DNA of 6,262 nt from Syntrophomonas sp. UBA4807 (GCA_002402575.1 DHGD01000067.1:1-6262); one strand, 5' to 3'. Counted from the stretch's first letter, positions 1-5,680 are shown. Numbers and translations are program-made. The notes: generated by a model from the sequence alone, not told the origin.

Positions 1-171
1 GCGGGTGTCAATTCCATAGAAAAATCGTGCCGCCAACTCCAATGGCCTGCACTCTGCATATAGCATAGTGTCTTGGCCGGTCATCTCAAGTGAGGCGGAA
101 TCTGGCAGCTGAGCAGGAGGTGCGTACAAATGCTGAAGCCTGCAGGCGGCTGACAGAATAATGCGGAAACG

Positions 172-200
172 AATGACTACCCTGCGGCGGAGTAGTCATT
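172..200 (+). repeat. Perfect 9-bp inverted repeat (hairpin)
   Basis: AATGACTAC at 172-180 is exactly complementary to GTAGTCATT at 192-200, around an 11-base G/C-rich loop. No T-run follows on either strand, so it is not an ordinary intrinsic terminator. It is either a stem within a larger RNA or a chance palindrome; the perfect pairing favours an RNA stem. Confidence 0.6.
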
Positions 201-383
201 GGAGCCAAACAAGAGCACTATGAGACTGGTTTTGAAACAATTCAGGAGATGAGCCTATTGCTGAACTTGGAGAGCGGCGGACCATCTTCTTGCACAGTAT
301 TGCGCAGGGCTGGATAATTATTGGGGGGATTTAATAGGAAAAAGTATTGTCGGGCAAGATGGCACTCAGAAGGAAAACCGCTA

Positions 384-413
384 TTGATTGCGAAATAATA
401 GTAATGTAATTAT
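384..413 (+). promoter_or_regulatory. Candidate sigma-A-type promoter upstream of the first gene
   Basis: TTGATT at 384-389 matches four of six -35 consensus bases. AATTAT at 408-413 matches four of six -10 bases and carries the TGn extension at 405-407. The spacer is 18 bp. Transcription would start near 420, leaving a leader of little more than the ribosome binding site. This is the best promoter candidate for the plus-strand cluster, judged by eye only. Confidence 0.35.
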
Positions 414-433
414 CTGCATCAGGGGGTATTCAG

Positions 434-691
434 ATGTATAAGTATGAATTCGCCGTCCTCAGCGTCAGCCAGTTGAAAGGGAAGCGCATCGAAGGTACCC
501 GTGATTATGACCTCAAGGTGCGGGTGACCAGAGGGGATGAGCTGATATTTGATGAGACCGTTCGGGTCAGAAAGACCACCAACGGCATATTCCCCGAAGA
601 AGAGTTGATATCCAAAAAGATTAAATCGCCCAGTCTGAAAAAAGACCTTATTCAGGAGATAAAAGCATTTGTCAAGAAGCACAAGAAATAA
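434..691 (+). CDS. Unrecognised 85-aa basic protein, first gene of the plus-strand cluster
   Basis: I do not recognise this protein. It is real by start context: ATG at 434 follows AGGGGG (421-426) with seven bases between, and the reading frame is intact to TAA at 689-691. It has no signal peptide and no membrane segment, so it should be cytoplasmic. Residues 1-50 read as alternating hydrophobic and charged strands (beta-rich, with YEFAVLSV and YDLKVRVT). Residues 55-85 look helical and end in a lysine-rich tail (FVKKHKK). There are no cysteines, unlike the redox genes that follow, and no visible catalytic motif. The next gene starts 19 bp downstream, or overlaps if its alternative TTG start is used, so the two are probably co-transcribed. 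Whether it belongs functionally to the redox genes is unknown. Confidence 0.75.
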   Translation: MYKYEFAVLSVSQLKGKRIEGTRDYDLKVRVTRGDELIFDETVRVRKTTNGIFPEEELISKKIKSPSLKKDLIQEIKAFVKKHKK

Positions 692-700
692 CCAGGTCCT

Positions 701-713
701 GGAGCAGCCGGTG
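701..713 (+). promoter_or_regulatory. Ribosome binding site deciding the GTG start at 711
   Basis: GGAG at 701-704 sits six bases before GTG at 711-713. This start gives a compact lipoprotein signal peptide with the lipid cysteine at residue 23. The competing TTG at 669 also has an AGGAG (654-658) ten bases upstream, but it would add 14 residues and overlap the preceding gene by 23 bp. Confidence 0.5.
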
Positions 714-1268
714 AGGACGTTTACGAATAGGGCTATAATATCGGTCCTGATGATTTTGCTGTTGCTTGCCGCCGGGTGCGCTGAACCGGGTATGCCGGGA
801 CCTGCAGAAGGCAGCAAATCGGTGTCCGCGGCCAACCCGCTGGCAGGCAAAAAAATTCCGGCTTTTAGCGCCACTGATCTGAACGGCCAGGTGGTGACCG
901 AACAGGTTTTCCAACAGCATACCCTGACTATGGTCAATCTGTGGGGCACCTTTTGTCAGCCCTGTATAAGGGAAATGCCCGACCTGCAGAGACTGCAGGA
1001 TAAATATCAGACTTCCGGGGTGAAGGTCCTGGGGGTGGTGGTGGACAAGGATGCAGCTGCCGCCAAAAGAATAACCGCATCTACCGCGGCACGGTATCAG
1101 AACGTAATCCCTGACGCCACCCTGGAGCAAAACGTGTGCCGGGCCTTCGCATATGTGCCGGCCACCATATTCGTGGATTCCAATGGCCGGATTTTTGAGG
1201 AAATGGTCAGTGGCAGCAACAATCTGGAGGGGTATAGCCGGGTTATCGACGGACTGCTTAAAAAATAA
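711..1268 (+). CDS. Thioredoxin-like lipoprotein (TlpA/ResA-type thiol-disulfide oxidoreductase)
   Basis: Predicted extracytoplasmic, lipid-anchored thiol-disulfide oxidoreductase of 185 aa. Residues 1-23 form a lipoprotein signal: two arginines, a hydrophobic run, and the lipobox LAAGC with Cys23 as lipid-attachment site. A short Gly/Pro/Ser-rich linker precedes a thioredoxin fold from about residue 43, including the TlpA/AhpC-type opening PAFSATDLNG. The redox motif is WGTFCQPC with Cys82 and Cys85, and the cis-proline is in YVPATIFVD (Pro150). This CXXC sits in the form W-x3-C-x2-C rather than the usual WCxxC. An additional Cys143 lies seven residues before the cis-proline, where most family members have none that I recall. 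Family members reduce disulfides outside the membrane, for example in cytochrome c maturation; the real target here is unknown. The next genes encode a CXXC mini-protein and a membrane polyferredoxin, which suggests an electron source. GTG at 711 is preferred; TTG at 669 is the alternative. Confidence 0.88.
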   Translation: MRTFTNRAIISVLMILLLLAAGCAEPGMPGPAEGSKSVSAANPLAGKKIPAFSATDLNGQVVTEQVFQQHTLTMVNLWGTFCQPCIREMPDLQRLQDKYQTSGVKVLGVVVDKDAAAAKRITASTAARYQNVIPDATLEQNVCRAFAYVPATIFVDSNGRIFEEMVSGSNNLEGYSRVIDGLLKK

Positions 1269-1369
1269 CGAGCTGCCTGGTGTATAATCGCGGTTAGGCT
1301 CGGCTTGGTTTGTCGCGGCGGTTGAGCCGGGGACTTTACCGAGAAATTCAGCTTTAATGGGGTGAAGTT

Positions 1370-1501
1370 ATGAAAGTTGCCAGAGTGCTGCTCCCGGCAG
1401 CGGGCTTGGCCATGATCTTTTACGGAGTGCTGCGCCGGGAACACCTAACCGTTTTGACCAAGGCTATTAATGTGTGCCTGGAGTGTGTGGGCATTGGTTA
1501 A
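1370..1501 (+). CDS. 43-aa CXXC-motif membrane mini-protein (CD1871A-type family)
   Basis: A tiny gene, easily missed. ATG at 1370 follows GGGGTGA (1359-1365); the frame runs 43 codons to TAA at 1499-1501. Residues 3-21 form one hydrophobic segment (LLPAAGLAMIFYGVL). A charged RREH turn follows, then a second amphipathic stretch ending in NVCLECVGIG with Cys36 and Cys39 as a CXXC pair. From memory this matches the clostridial CD1871A family of CXXC mini-proteins in length, in the one-helix layout, and in the near-C-terminal CLEC-x-G-x-G ending. Those genes typically sit beside a TlpA-like protein and a 4Fe-4S protein, as here. The family function is not established to my knowledge; a membrane thiol relay is inference. 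The positive charges on both sides of the helix leave topology undecided. It overlaps the next gene, which suggests translational coupling. Confidence 0.85.
   Translation: MKVARVLLPAAGLAMIFYGVLRREHLTVLTKAINVCLECVGIG
1480..1496 (+). promoter_or_regulatory. Ribosome binding site inside the mini-protein gene, favouring a TTG start at 1494
   Basis: GGAG at 1480-1483 lies ten bases before TTG at 1494-1496. The TTG start overlaps the mini-protein stop (1499-1501) by eight bases, a common coupling arrangement. It gives an N-terminus (MVNVRAWVQ) like the short polar N-termini of related proteins. The alternative ATG at 1470 has only AAGG (1459-1462) upstream and would add eight residues. Confidence 0.4.
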
Positions 1502-2345
1502 TGTAAGAGCCTGGGTGCAGGTTGCCAGCACGGTCGCTTGGAACCCGCTGGCGGGCAATTTTATCAGCGGCCAGATTTACCGGGGGAAGCTGAAACAGAT
1601 CTGTATTCCCGCCCTCAACTGTTATTCCTGCCCGGGAGCGGTGGGTTCCTGTCCGCTGGGTTCTCTGCAGACCGTTCTGGCGGATCCTTTCTATACCTGG
1701 TCTTTTTATGTCACGGGCTGGCTGGTTATATTCGGCTCCTTGTTAGGCCGCTGGATCTGCGGGTGGGTATGCCCTTTCGGCATGATTCAGGAATGGCTGC
1801 ACCGGGTGCCGTTTTTAAAACTGCGGTTGCCATTGTGGATGCGCTGGGTAAAATACGGCATACTGGGGCTATTGGTGATATACCTTCCCCTGGCCGGAGT
1901 CCAAACGCTGGGTCTCGGCGAACCGACTTTCTGTAAATACTTATGTCCGGCCGGCACTTTGGAGGCAGGCCTGCCGCTTATTGGCCTGGTTCCAGGTCTG
2001 CGTTCAGCGGCAGGGCGCCTGTTCGCATTTAAACTGGCCGTAGTGCTGGCGGTGGCAGTTCTCAGCTTGATGATATTCCGGCCCTTCTGCCGGGTCGTAT
2101 GCCCGCTGGGAGCCATTTATGGAATGTTCAACCCTATAAGCTGGTATCGTTATCAATGCCGCCGGGAAATTTGCGTGAACTGCGGTTCCTGCGCCGCAAC
2201 ATGCAGGATGGGCGTTAATCCGTCCCAAACCCCCAACAGCGCGGAATGCATCCGCTGCGGGGACTGTCTGCAAAGTTGCCCCCATGGTGCCTTGCGGCAG
2301 GTATTTGGGCTTAACTCCACTACCAAGGCAGCCGCCGGCGAATAA
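1494..2345 (+). CDS. Membrane polyferredoxin, NapH/Fer4_5-type 4Fe-4S protein
   Basis: Predicted integral-membrane iron-sulfur electron carrier of 283 aa from TTG 1494 (291 aa from ATG 1470). In 283-aa numbering, about four hydrophobic segments lie near 67-88, 119-136, 159-168 and 178-195. Between them are repeated cysteine motifs: CYSCPG with a further CPLG (Cys43, 46, 53), CGWVCPFG (89, 93), CKYLCPAG (147, 151) and CRVVCPLG (199, 203). The C-terminal part has two classic ferredoxin motifs, CVNCGSCAATC (227, 230, 233, 237) and CIRCGDCLQSC followed by Pro (252, 255, 258, 262), which should bind two [4Fe-4S] clusters, most likely on the cytoplasmic side. NapH and its relatives pass electrons across or along the membrane; NapH does so toward periplasmic nitrate reductase. 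No reductase gene is nearby, so the likely partners are the adjacent CXXC mini-protein and thioredoxin-like lipoprotein. This is not a confirmed napH, and no symbol is assigned. Confidence 0.88.
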   Translation: MVNVRAWVQVASTVAWNPLAGNFISGQIYRGKLKQICIPALNCYSCPGAVGSCPLGSLQTVLADPFYTWSFYVTGWLVIFGSLLGRWICGWVCPFGMIQEWLHRVPFLKLRLPLWMRWVKYGILGLLVIYLPLAGVQTLGLGEPTFCKYLCPAGTLEAGLPLIGLVPGLRSAAGRLFAFKLAVVLAVAVLSLMIFRPFCRVVCPLGAIYGMFNPISWYRYQCRREICVNCGSCAATCRMGVNPSQTPNSAECIRCGDCLQSCPHGALRQVFGLNSTTKAAAGE

Positions 2346-2438
2346 ATAGATGAGCGTCGTGGCAGCTGGCAATGATGACGGAATTTGTGTATTAAAGCTG
2401 GGAATGGGCGTTGATTCGCTGGAAAGGGGTTTCTAGAG

Positions 2439-3140
2439 ATGATGAACAGATACAGGCGGTTATTCGCGGGCCTGTTGCTATTGACAATGTTGGCTGCGGC
2501 AGGATGCGGCAGGTCGGGCACGAATGGACAGATGGATGGCGTTCCCAGAGAGAGTATTGCCATTCAGGGCAGCGGCACGGCCAAAGCCAAAACCCTGACT
2601 GAGGTTGTGGCACAGGCCACCAGTCAGCCCGGAATTTTTTGTGAATATGTAGTCAGGCCTGATCAAGGCAGCGTGCTCAAGGGCAAACTGTGGATCGCCG
2701 CGGACAATCTGCGCTCCGAGAGTATCGAGGCCGGACAGAGCACCGCCATTTTCATTCGCAACAGCAAAAAAGGCTATAATTATATATTCACTTCCGGCGA
2801 CAAGCAAGCCATAAAAGTGACTGACACCCACCCGGCCGAAGAAATCAACCCGGTCGAAATCTTGCGGGTTGTCAGCGACAAGACCCAGCCTCTGGGCAAA
2901 GAAGTCAAGGATGGCAAAAACTGCGTAGTGATCAAGTATGAAGATGATGCGGTGGTAAACCAGGTGTGGATCTGGGAAGACTATGGGGTGCCGGTCAGAA
3001 TTGAGAGCACCTACAACAAGAGCACTACAGTTATGGAATACGGTAATTACAAATTTGAACCGATAGCGGAGGCGATGTTTGAACTGCCCGAGGGCATGAC
3101 GGTGATGGAACTGCCCGCAATCGGGTCGGGAATGCCGTAA
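2439..3140 (+). CDS. LolA-like lipoprotein (outer-membrane lipoprotein-sorting-protein fold)
   Basis: Predicted surface lipoprotein of 233 aa. ATG at 2439 follows AGGGG (2425-2429) by nine bases; a second ATG at 2442 is also possible. Residues 1-23 are a lipoprotein signal: RYRR, a leucine-rich core, and AAAGC with Cys23. The mature part begins with a polar linker and continues as repeated beta-strands, with features typical of the LolA/LppX-like half-barrel in Gram-positive bacteria: KLWIAADNLRSES (83-95), the YNYIF strand (113-117), a proline-containing PVEIL turn (138-142), a VWIWEDYGVPVRIE-type strand pair, and FELPEGM near the C-terminus. Such proteins often bind lipids or act in envelope stress, but the role here is unknown. 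Only two cysteines remain after processing, Cys68 and Cys162, so a single disulfide is possible. The gene follows the polyferredoxin by 93 bp on the same strand and may be in the same transcript. Confidence 0.72.
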   Translation: MMNRYRRLFAGLLLLTMLAAAGCGRSGTNGQMDGVPRESIAIQGSGTAKAKTLTEVVAQATSQPGIFCEYVVRPDQGSVLKGKLWIAADNLRSESIEAGQSTAIFIRNSKKGYNYIFTSGDKQAIKVTDTHPAEEINPVEILRVVSDKTQPLGKEVKDGKNCVVIKYEDDAVVNQVWIWEDYGVPVRIESTYNKSTTVMEYGNYKFEPIAEAMFELPEGMTVMELPAIGSGMP

Positions 3141-3206
3141 AAGCGGATATCAATTCGCACTAAACATAAGTTGGGGACCCTAGGCTGATGTAAATAAATG
3201 GAACTA
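3141..3206. other. Short convergent intergenic gap
   Basis: This 66-bp gap lies between the convergent LolA-like and ATPase genes. I see no stable hairpin with a T-run on either strand, so neither operon has an obvious intrinsic terminator here. Confidence 0.5.
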
Positions 3207-3896
3207 TTATTGCTGGCAAACGAGCTTGAGCAGTTCGCCCTCAAGCCGCATTAACTCTGGGGAGGCGAACGATCTTTTTTCAGGCAGAGAAACGGGGAAC
3301 TCATGGACGATGCGGGAGGGGCGGCTGGATATCATCAGGATGCGATCAGCCAGATATAGAGCTTCTTTCAGGTCATGAGTGACCGTCACCATGGTGAAAC
3401 GGTGTTTGCGCCACAAACCGAGCACATCATTCATGATATCCACTTTAACCTTGAGGTCCAAAGAAGCGAAGGCTTCATCCATGATGAGCAGCTCAGGAGA
3501 GACTGCCAGGGCCCGGGCCAGGTTGACCCGCTGTCTCATGCCTCCGCTCAGTTGGGTCGGATAGTAGTCAGCGAAGCCCTGCAGATGCAGGTGGGATAAA
3601 AGCTGCTCGATGTCCGCCTGCTCATTTACAAACAGCAGATTCTGGCGCACAGTGCGCCAGGGGATAAGGCGGGGCTCCTGAAAAACAAACCCGACGTCCT
3701 GACTGCTGACTTTCAGTTCACCCCGGGTGGGGGCCTCAATTCCAGCTAAAAGCCTTAGAAAGGTGGTTTTGCCCGAGCCAGACAAGCCCAGCACAGCGAT
3801 TCTCTCCGCGGGCGCGATCACCACGTTCCAATCCTCCAGCACCTTGAGCGGGCCAAATTCTTTGTATACCCCGGCTAAACTTATACTGGCCCCCAT
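3207..3896 (-). CDS. ABC transporter ATPase, NitT/TauT (SsuB/TauB-like) family
   Basis: Cytoplasmic ATP-hydrolysing subunit of an importer, 229 aa. All nucleotide-binding motifs are present: Walker A GLSGSGKT (37-44), Q-loop FQEPRLIPW (Gln73), signature LSGGMRQRV (116-124), Walker B LLIMDE with catalytic Glu141, D-loop SLD (145-147), and switch His174 in THD. The Q-loop wording RLIPW is typical of the nitrate/sulfonate/taurine importer ATPases. The usual MDEPFGALD here reads MDEAFASLD, a mild variant that should not abolish activity. The length is slightly short for the family but complete. The ATG (complement of 3894-3896) overlaps the end of the permease gene by 16 bp; GGAGG lies about 11 bases upstream inside that gene, consistent with coupled translation. 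It is the last gene of the operon. Confidence 0.95.
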   Translation of the reverse strand: MGASISLAGVYKEFGPLKVLEDWNVVIAPAERIAVLGLSGSGKTTFLRLLAGIEAPTRGELKVSSQDVGFVFQEPRLIPWRTVRQNLLFVNEQADIEQLLSHLHLQGFADYYPTQLSGGMRQRVNLARALAVSPELLIMDEAFASLDLKVKVDIMNDVLGLWRKHRFTMVTVTHDLKEALYLADRILMISSRPSRIVHEFPVSLPEKRSFASPELMRLEGELLKLVCQQ

Positions 3897-4624
3897 CGTT
3901 TTGGCATCCTCCTCAAAAAGTATTTCACCAGGCGCTCAGTGGCAATACCCAGAAGACAAGCCATCAGGGTGACCGACCAGGCCCCGGCTGAATCCACTAC
4001 CAGGCGGGCGTTAAAAATCTCCACACCCAAACCGCTGCCCCCGGCTAAGTATTCTGAAACCAGGACCACCTTCCAGGCCTGACCTATGGTTACATCTATA
4101 ATGGCTGCTATAAAAGGCAGCAACGAACCCCAGTAAATGTTGTAGAAAACCGTTTTAAAAGACACCCGGTAAACCCGGGCCATTTCCAGGAGATCCTTGT
4201 CCAGGTTACGCATACCGGACACGGTAGTTAGTATGGCAGTGGGCAAGAGGGACACAAAAGTTATAAAGACCGGGCCTCTCCAGCCGACCCCCCAGGCGAA
4301 TATTACCAGAGTTAGCCAGGATACTACCGGAACCGCCTGTATAAACATGATTATAGGCCGAAACATATCATAGCAGGCAGCGGACAGGCCCAAAAAGAGC
4401 CCGGCGATGATGCCCAGCAGCAAAACCAGCGCCAGAGCCAGGCCTACTTTCCATGCGGTTTGCAGAGCAGCCCCCAGCATTCTGGGATCTATCAGGTGCT
4501 GACCCAGCAATCCCAGGGTTTCAGATGGAAGCGGTATTATGACCTTGCTGATAAAAAACGATATAATCTGCCAGCATACCAAGAACACGAGGATGCCGGT
4601 CAGCGCTCTCAGTAATCCTTTCAT
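3881..4624 (-). CDS. ABC transporter permease, NitT/TauT (SsuC/TauC-like) family
   Basis: Membrane channel subunit of the importer, 247 aa, with the BPD_transp_1 fold. About six hydrophobic segments are visible, near 8-25, 59-80, 91-111, 117-136, 168-186 and 215-232. The cytoplasmic EAA coupling loop, which docks on the ATPase, is at 147-170, beginning EMARVYRVS and ending SLLP. The usual glycine of this loop is Arg153; I recall the YRVS/FRVP form from relatives, so it may be a subfamily trait rather than a defect. The residue stretch PSETL (33-37) before the first large loop is typical of the family. The start ATG overlaps the stop of the binding-protein gene by 4 bp (ATGA at 4621-4624), and its own stop lies inside the ATPase gene. 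The three subunits are therefore one tightly coupled operon. Confidence 0.93.
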   Translation of the reverse strand: MKGLLRALTGILVFLVCWQIISFFISKVIIPLPSETLGLLGQHLIDPRMLGAALQTAWKVGLALALVLLLGIIAGLFLGLSAACYDMFRPIIMFIQAVPVVSWLTLVIFAWGVGWRGPVFITFVSLLPTAILTTVSGMRNLDKDLLEMARVYRVSFKTVFYNIYWGSLLPFIAAIIDVTIGQAWKVVLVSEYLAGGSGLGVEIFNARLVVDSAGAWSVTLMACLLGIATERLVKYFLRRMPKRWGPV

Positions 4625-5610
4625 TCACCGTAAAATCCCTGATCGGGCAGTTGTTTAATTGCGCTGGGATCGAGCTGCTGGATGGTCTCCAGGTATTTTT
4701 TTACCTCTTCACGGCACTGGGCAGCAGGAATGTATTTGAACTCTGTGCGCTGCAAGGATGCCTTTATGACCGCGGGCGGCAAGGGCAGGGTGGCCTTGGC
4801 CTGCTCAATAGCGGCGTCGGGGTTGCTGTTGCACCAATTGGTGGCGTCAGCCAGTAGCTGGGCTACTTCTTTAACCACCTGCGGATTCTTGACGGCGTAA
4901 TCCTTTTTCACGAATAAACCGGCTATAGGTACGCGGGGCTCGACACCAGCCACCTTCCCCCAGTATTCCTGGTAGTCAAGCACGATAGAGCCGACATTGT
5001 CTTTCATGGCCAGGGTCACGTAGGGTTCAGGCAGAGCGGCATAATCTATCTTACCTGCTTGAAACAGGCTGACCACTTCTTGCGGTGGCGCGTAGACGAA
5101 CTTTACATCCTGGTCAGGGGTGAGGCCAGCCTTAATCAAACCCAGGCGTGACAGAACATCGACGGTCTGCCCTTTGCCAACCGGCATATACAGGGATTTG
5201 CCTTTGAGTGAGGACCAATCGGTAAACTGCGCCCCCTGCCGGGCTAACAGGTAAAATACCTTCCACTCGTGCACTCCCACCATCAACAGATCTTTTTGAT
5301 TGGCATACAGGTTGGCCGCCATAGTCACTGGCAAAATTGCAAAATCTGTCTGGTTGCCTGCTATCAGTCCGATGGCCTCGTCATTGCTCTTCCAGTAGGA
5401 AACTTTGACCGTGACCGGCCCTTTGACAGCTCCGTTCTCAATTCCGGCCACCGGCAAAACCAGCGGACCGACAGGATTGATCAATTTGCTTTCACTTGGC
5501 TGAGCCGTCTCAACTGGCGGAGTAACAGTCTTTTGGCAGCCGCTAACCAACAATGCTAGCATTAGCACTATCACCAAAATTTTCAAGACCAGTGGGCGCC
5601 TTCTTACCAT
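4621..5610 (-). CDS. ABC transporter substrate-binding lipoprotein, NitT/TauT type
   Basis: Extracytoplasmic solute receptor of the importer, 329 aa, and first gene of the operon. The start ATG (complement of 5608-5610) follows a GGGGGGAT ribosome binding site. Residues 1-25 form a lipoprotein signal: VRRR, a long Leu/Val core, and lipobox LVSGC with Cys25. The mature protein has the two-lobed periplasmic-binding fold of the NMT1/SsuA group: the first strand and ligand-loop region VKVSYWKSNDEAIGLIAGNQ (68-87), DFAILPVTMAANLY (89-102), a hinge-type PVGKGQT (143-149), and downstream FQAGKIDYAALPEPYV and LFVKKDY segments usual in this group. The family binds nitrate, sulfonates, taurine, thiamine precursors or similar small anions and heterocycles. 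Nothing in the sequence or neighbours fixes the ligand. No riboswitch is seen upstream; an inverted repeat overlaps the putative promoter. Confidence 0.9.
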   Translation of the reverse strand: MVRRRPLVLKILVIVLMLALLVSGCQKTVTPPVETAQPSESKLINPVGPLVLPVAGIENGAVKGPVTVKVSYWKSNDEAIGLIAGNQTDFAILPVTMAANLYANQKDLLMVGVHEWKVFYLLARQGAQFTDWSSLKGKSLYMPVGKGQTVDVLSRLGLIKAGLTPDQDVKFVYAPPQEVVSLFQAGKIDYAALPEPYVTLAMKDNVGSIVLDYQEYWGKVAGVEPRVPIAGLFVKKDYAVKNPQVVKEVAQLLADATNWCNSNPDAAIEQAKATLPLPPAVIKASLQRTEFKYIPAAQCREEVKKYLETIQQLDPSAIKQLPDQGFYGE

Positions 5611-5642
5611 ATTCTAATCCCCCCGATTACTATTTTATGTTA

Positions 5643-5648
5643 AATATA
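5643..5648 (-). promoter_or_regulatory. Candidate extended -10 promoter of the ABC importer operon
   Basis: Read on the minus strand this is TGCTATATT, a -10 box TATATT (5 of 6 consensus) with the TGn extension at 5649-5651. The expected -35 position (about 5666-5671, TATAGC) is poor, which is acceptable for an extended -10 promoter. It lies 33 bp before the start codon and just downstream of the terminator of the preceding genes, where a new promoter is expected. Confidence 0.45.
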
Positions 5649-5671
5649 GCACATATCATTAGCATGCTATA
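5645..5671. repeat. Inverted repeat with nested 10-bp palindrome over the ABC operon promoter
   Basis: TATAGCA (5645-5651) is exactly complementary to TGCTATA (5665-5671) across 13 bp. The right arm also belongs to the perfect palindrome TAGCATGCTA (5660-5669). Both overlap the candidate promoter from the -35 position to the -10 box, where a dimeric repressor would bind. The arms are A/T-rich and could arise by chance; no specific regulator is recognised. Confidence 0.45.
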
Positions 5672-5680
5672 GAAGTGATA

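Larger units (their letters stand above)
1..433. other. 433-bp leading region without a protein gene; possible structured-RNA or group II intron remnant
   Basis: No reading frame here has both a credible start with ribosome binding site and a protein-like translation. The stretch from about 85 to 250 contains a perfect hairpin (172-200) and short blocks (GAAGCC near 135, GGAAACGAA at 164-172, ACTATGAGACT at 217-227) that, from memory, resemble the conserved pieces of domain I of bacterial group II introns. If so it is only a remnant, since no maturase gene follows. The resemblance is weak and no alignment was possible; an unrelated structured RNA or plain intergenic DNA are equally open. The last 50 bases hold a possible promoter for the gene at 434. 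Confidence 0.2.

Noticed and set aside
419..949. Long minus-strand open frame (176 codons) opposite the first gene and the start of the thioredoxin-like gene
   Set aside because: It is the antisense shadow of two well-supported genes, and its translation is low-complexity without a recognisable fold.
1283..1288. TATAAT as a definite promoter for the mini-protein gene
   Set aside because: No acceptable -35 lies 16-18 bp upstream, and the TG extension is out of register by one base; kept only as a remark in a finding.
672..1444. Overlapping minus-strand open frames opposite the thioredoxin-like and mini-protein genes
   Set aside because: Their translations look like random antisense sequence, while the plus-strand frames carry clear thioredoxin and CXXC motifs.
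1538..2372. Other-frame open frames within the polyferredoxin gene on both strands
   Set aside because: The polyferredoxin frame has all the cysteine motifs and membrane segments; the others are by-products of GC-rich codon use.
3375..3972. Plus-strand open frames opposite the ATPase gene
   Set aside because: The minus-strand frame contains every ABC ATPase motif in order.
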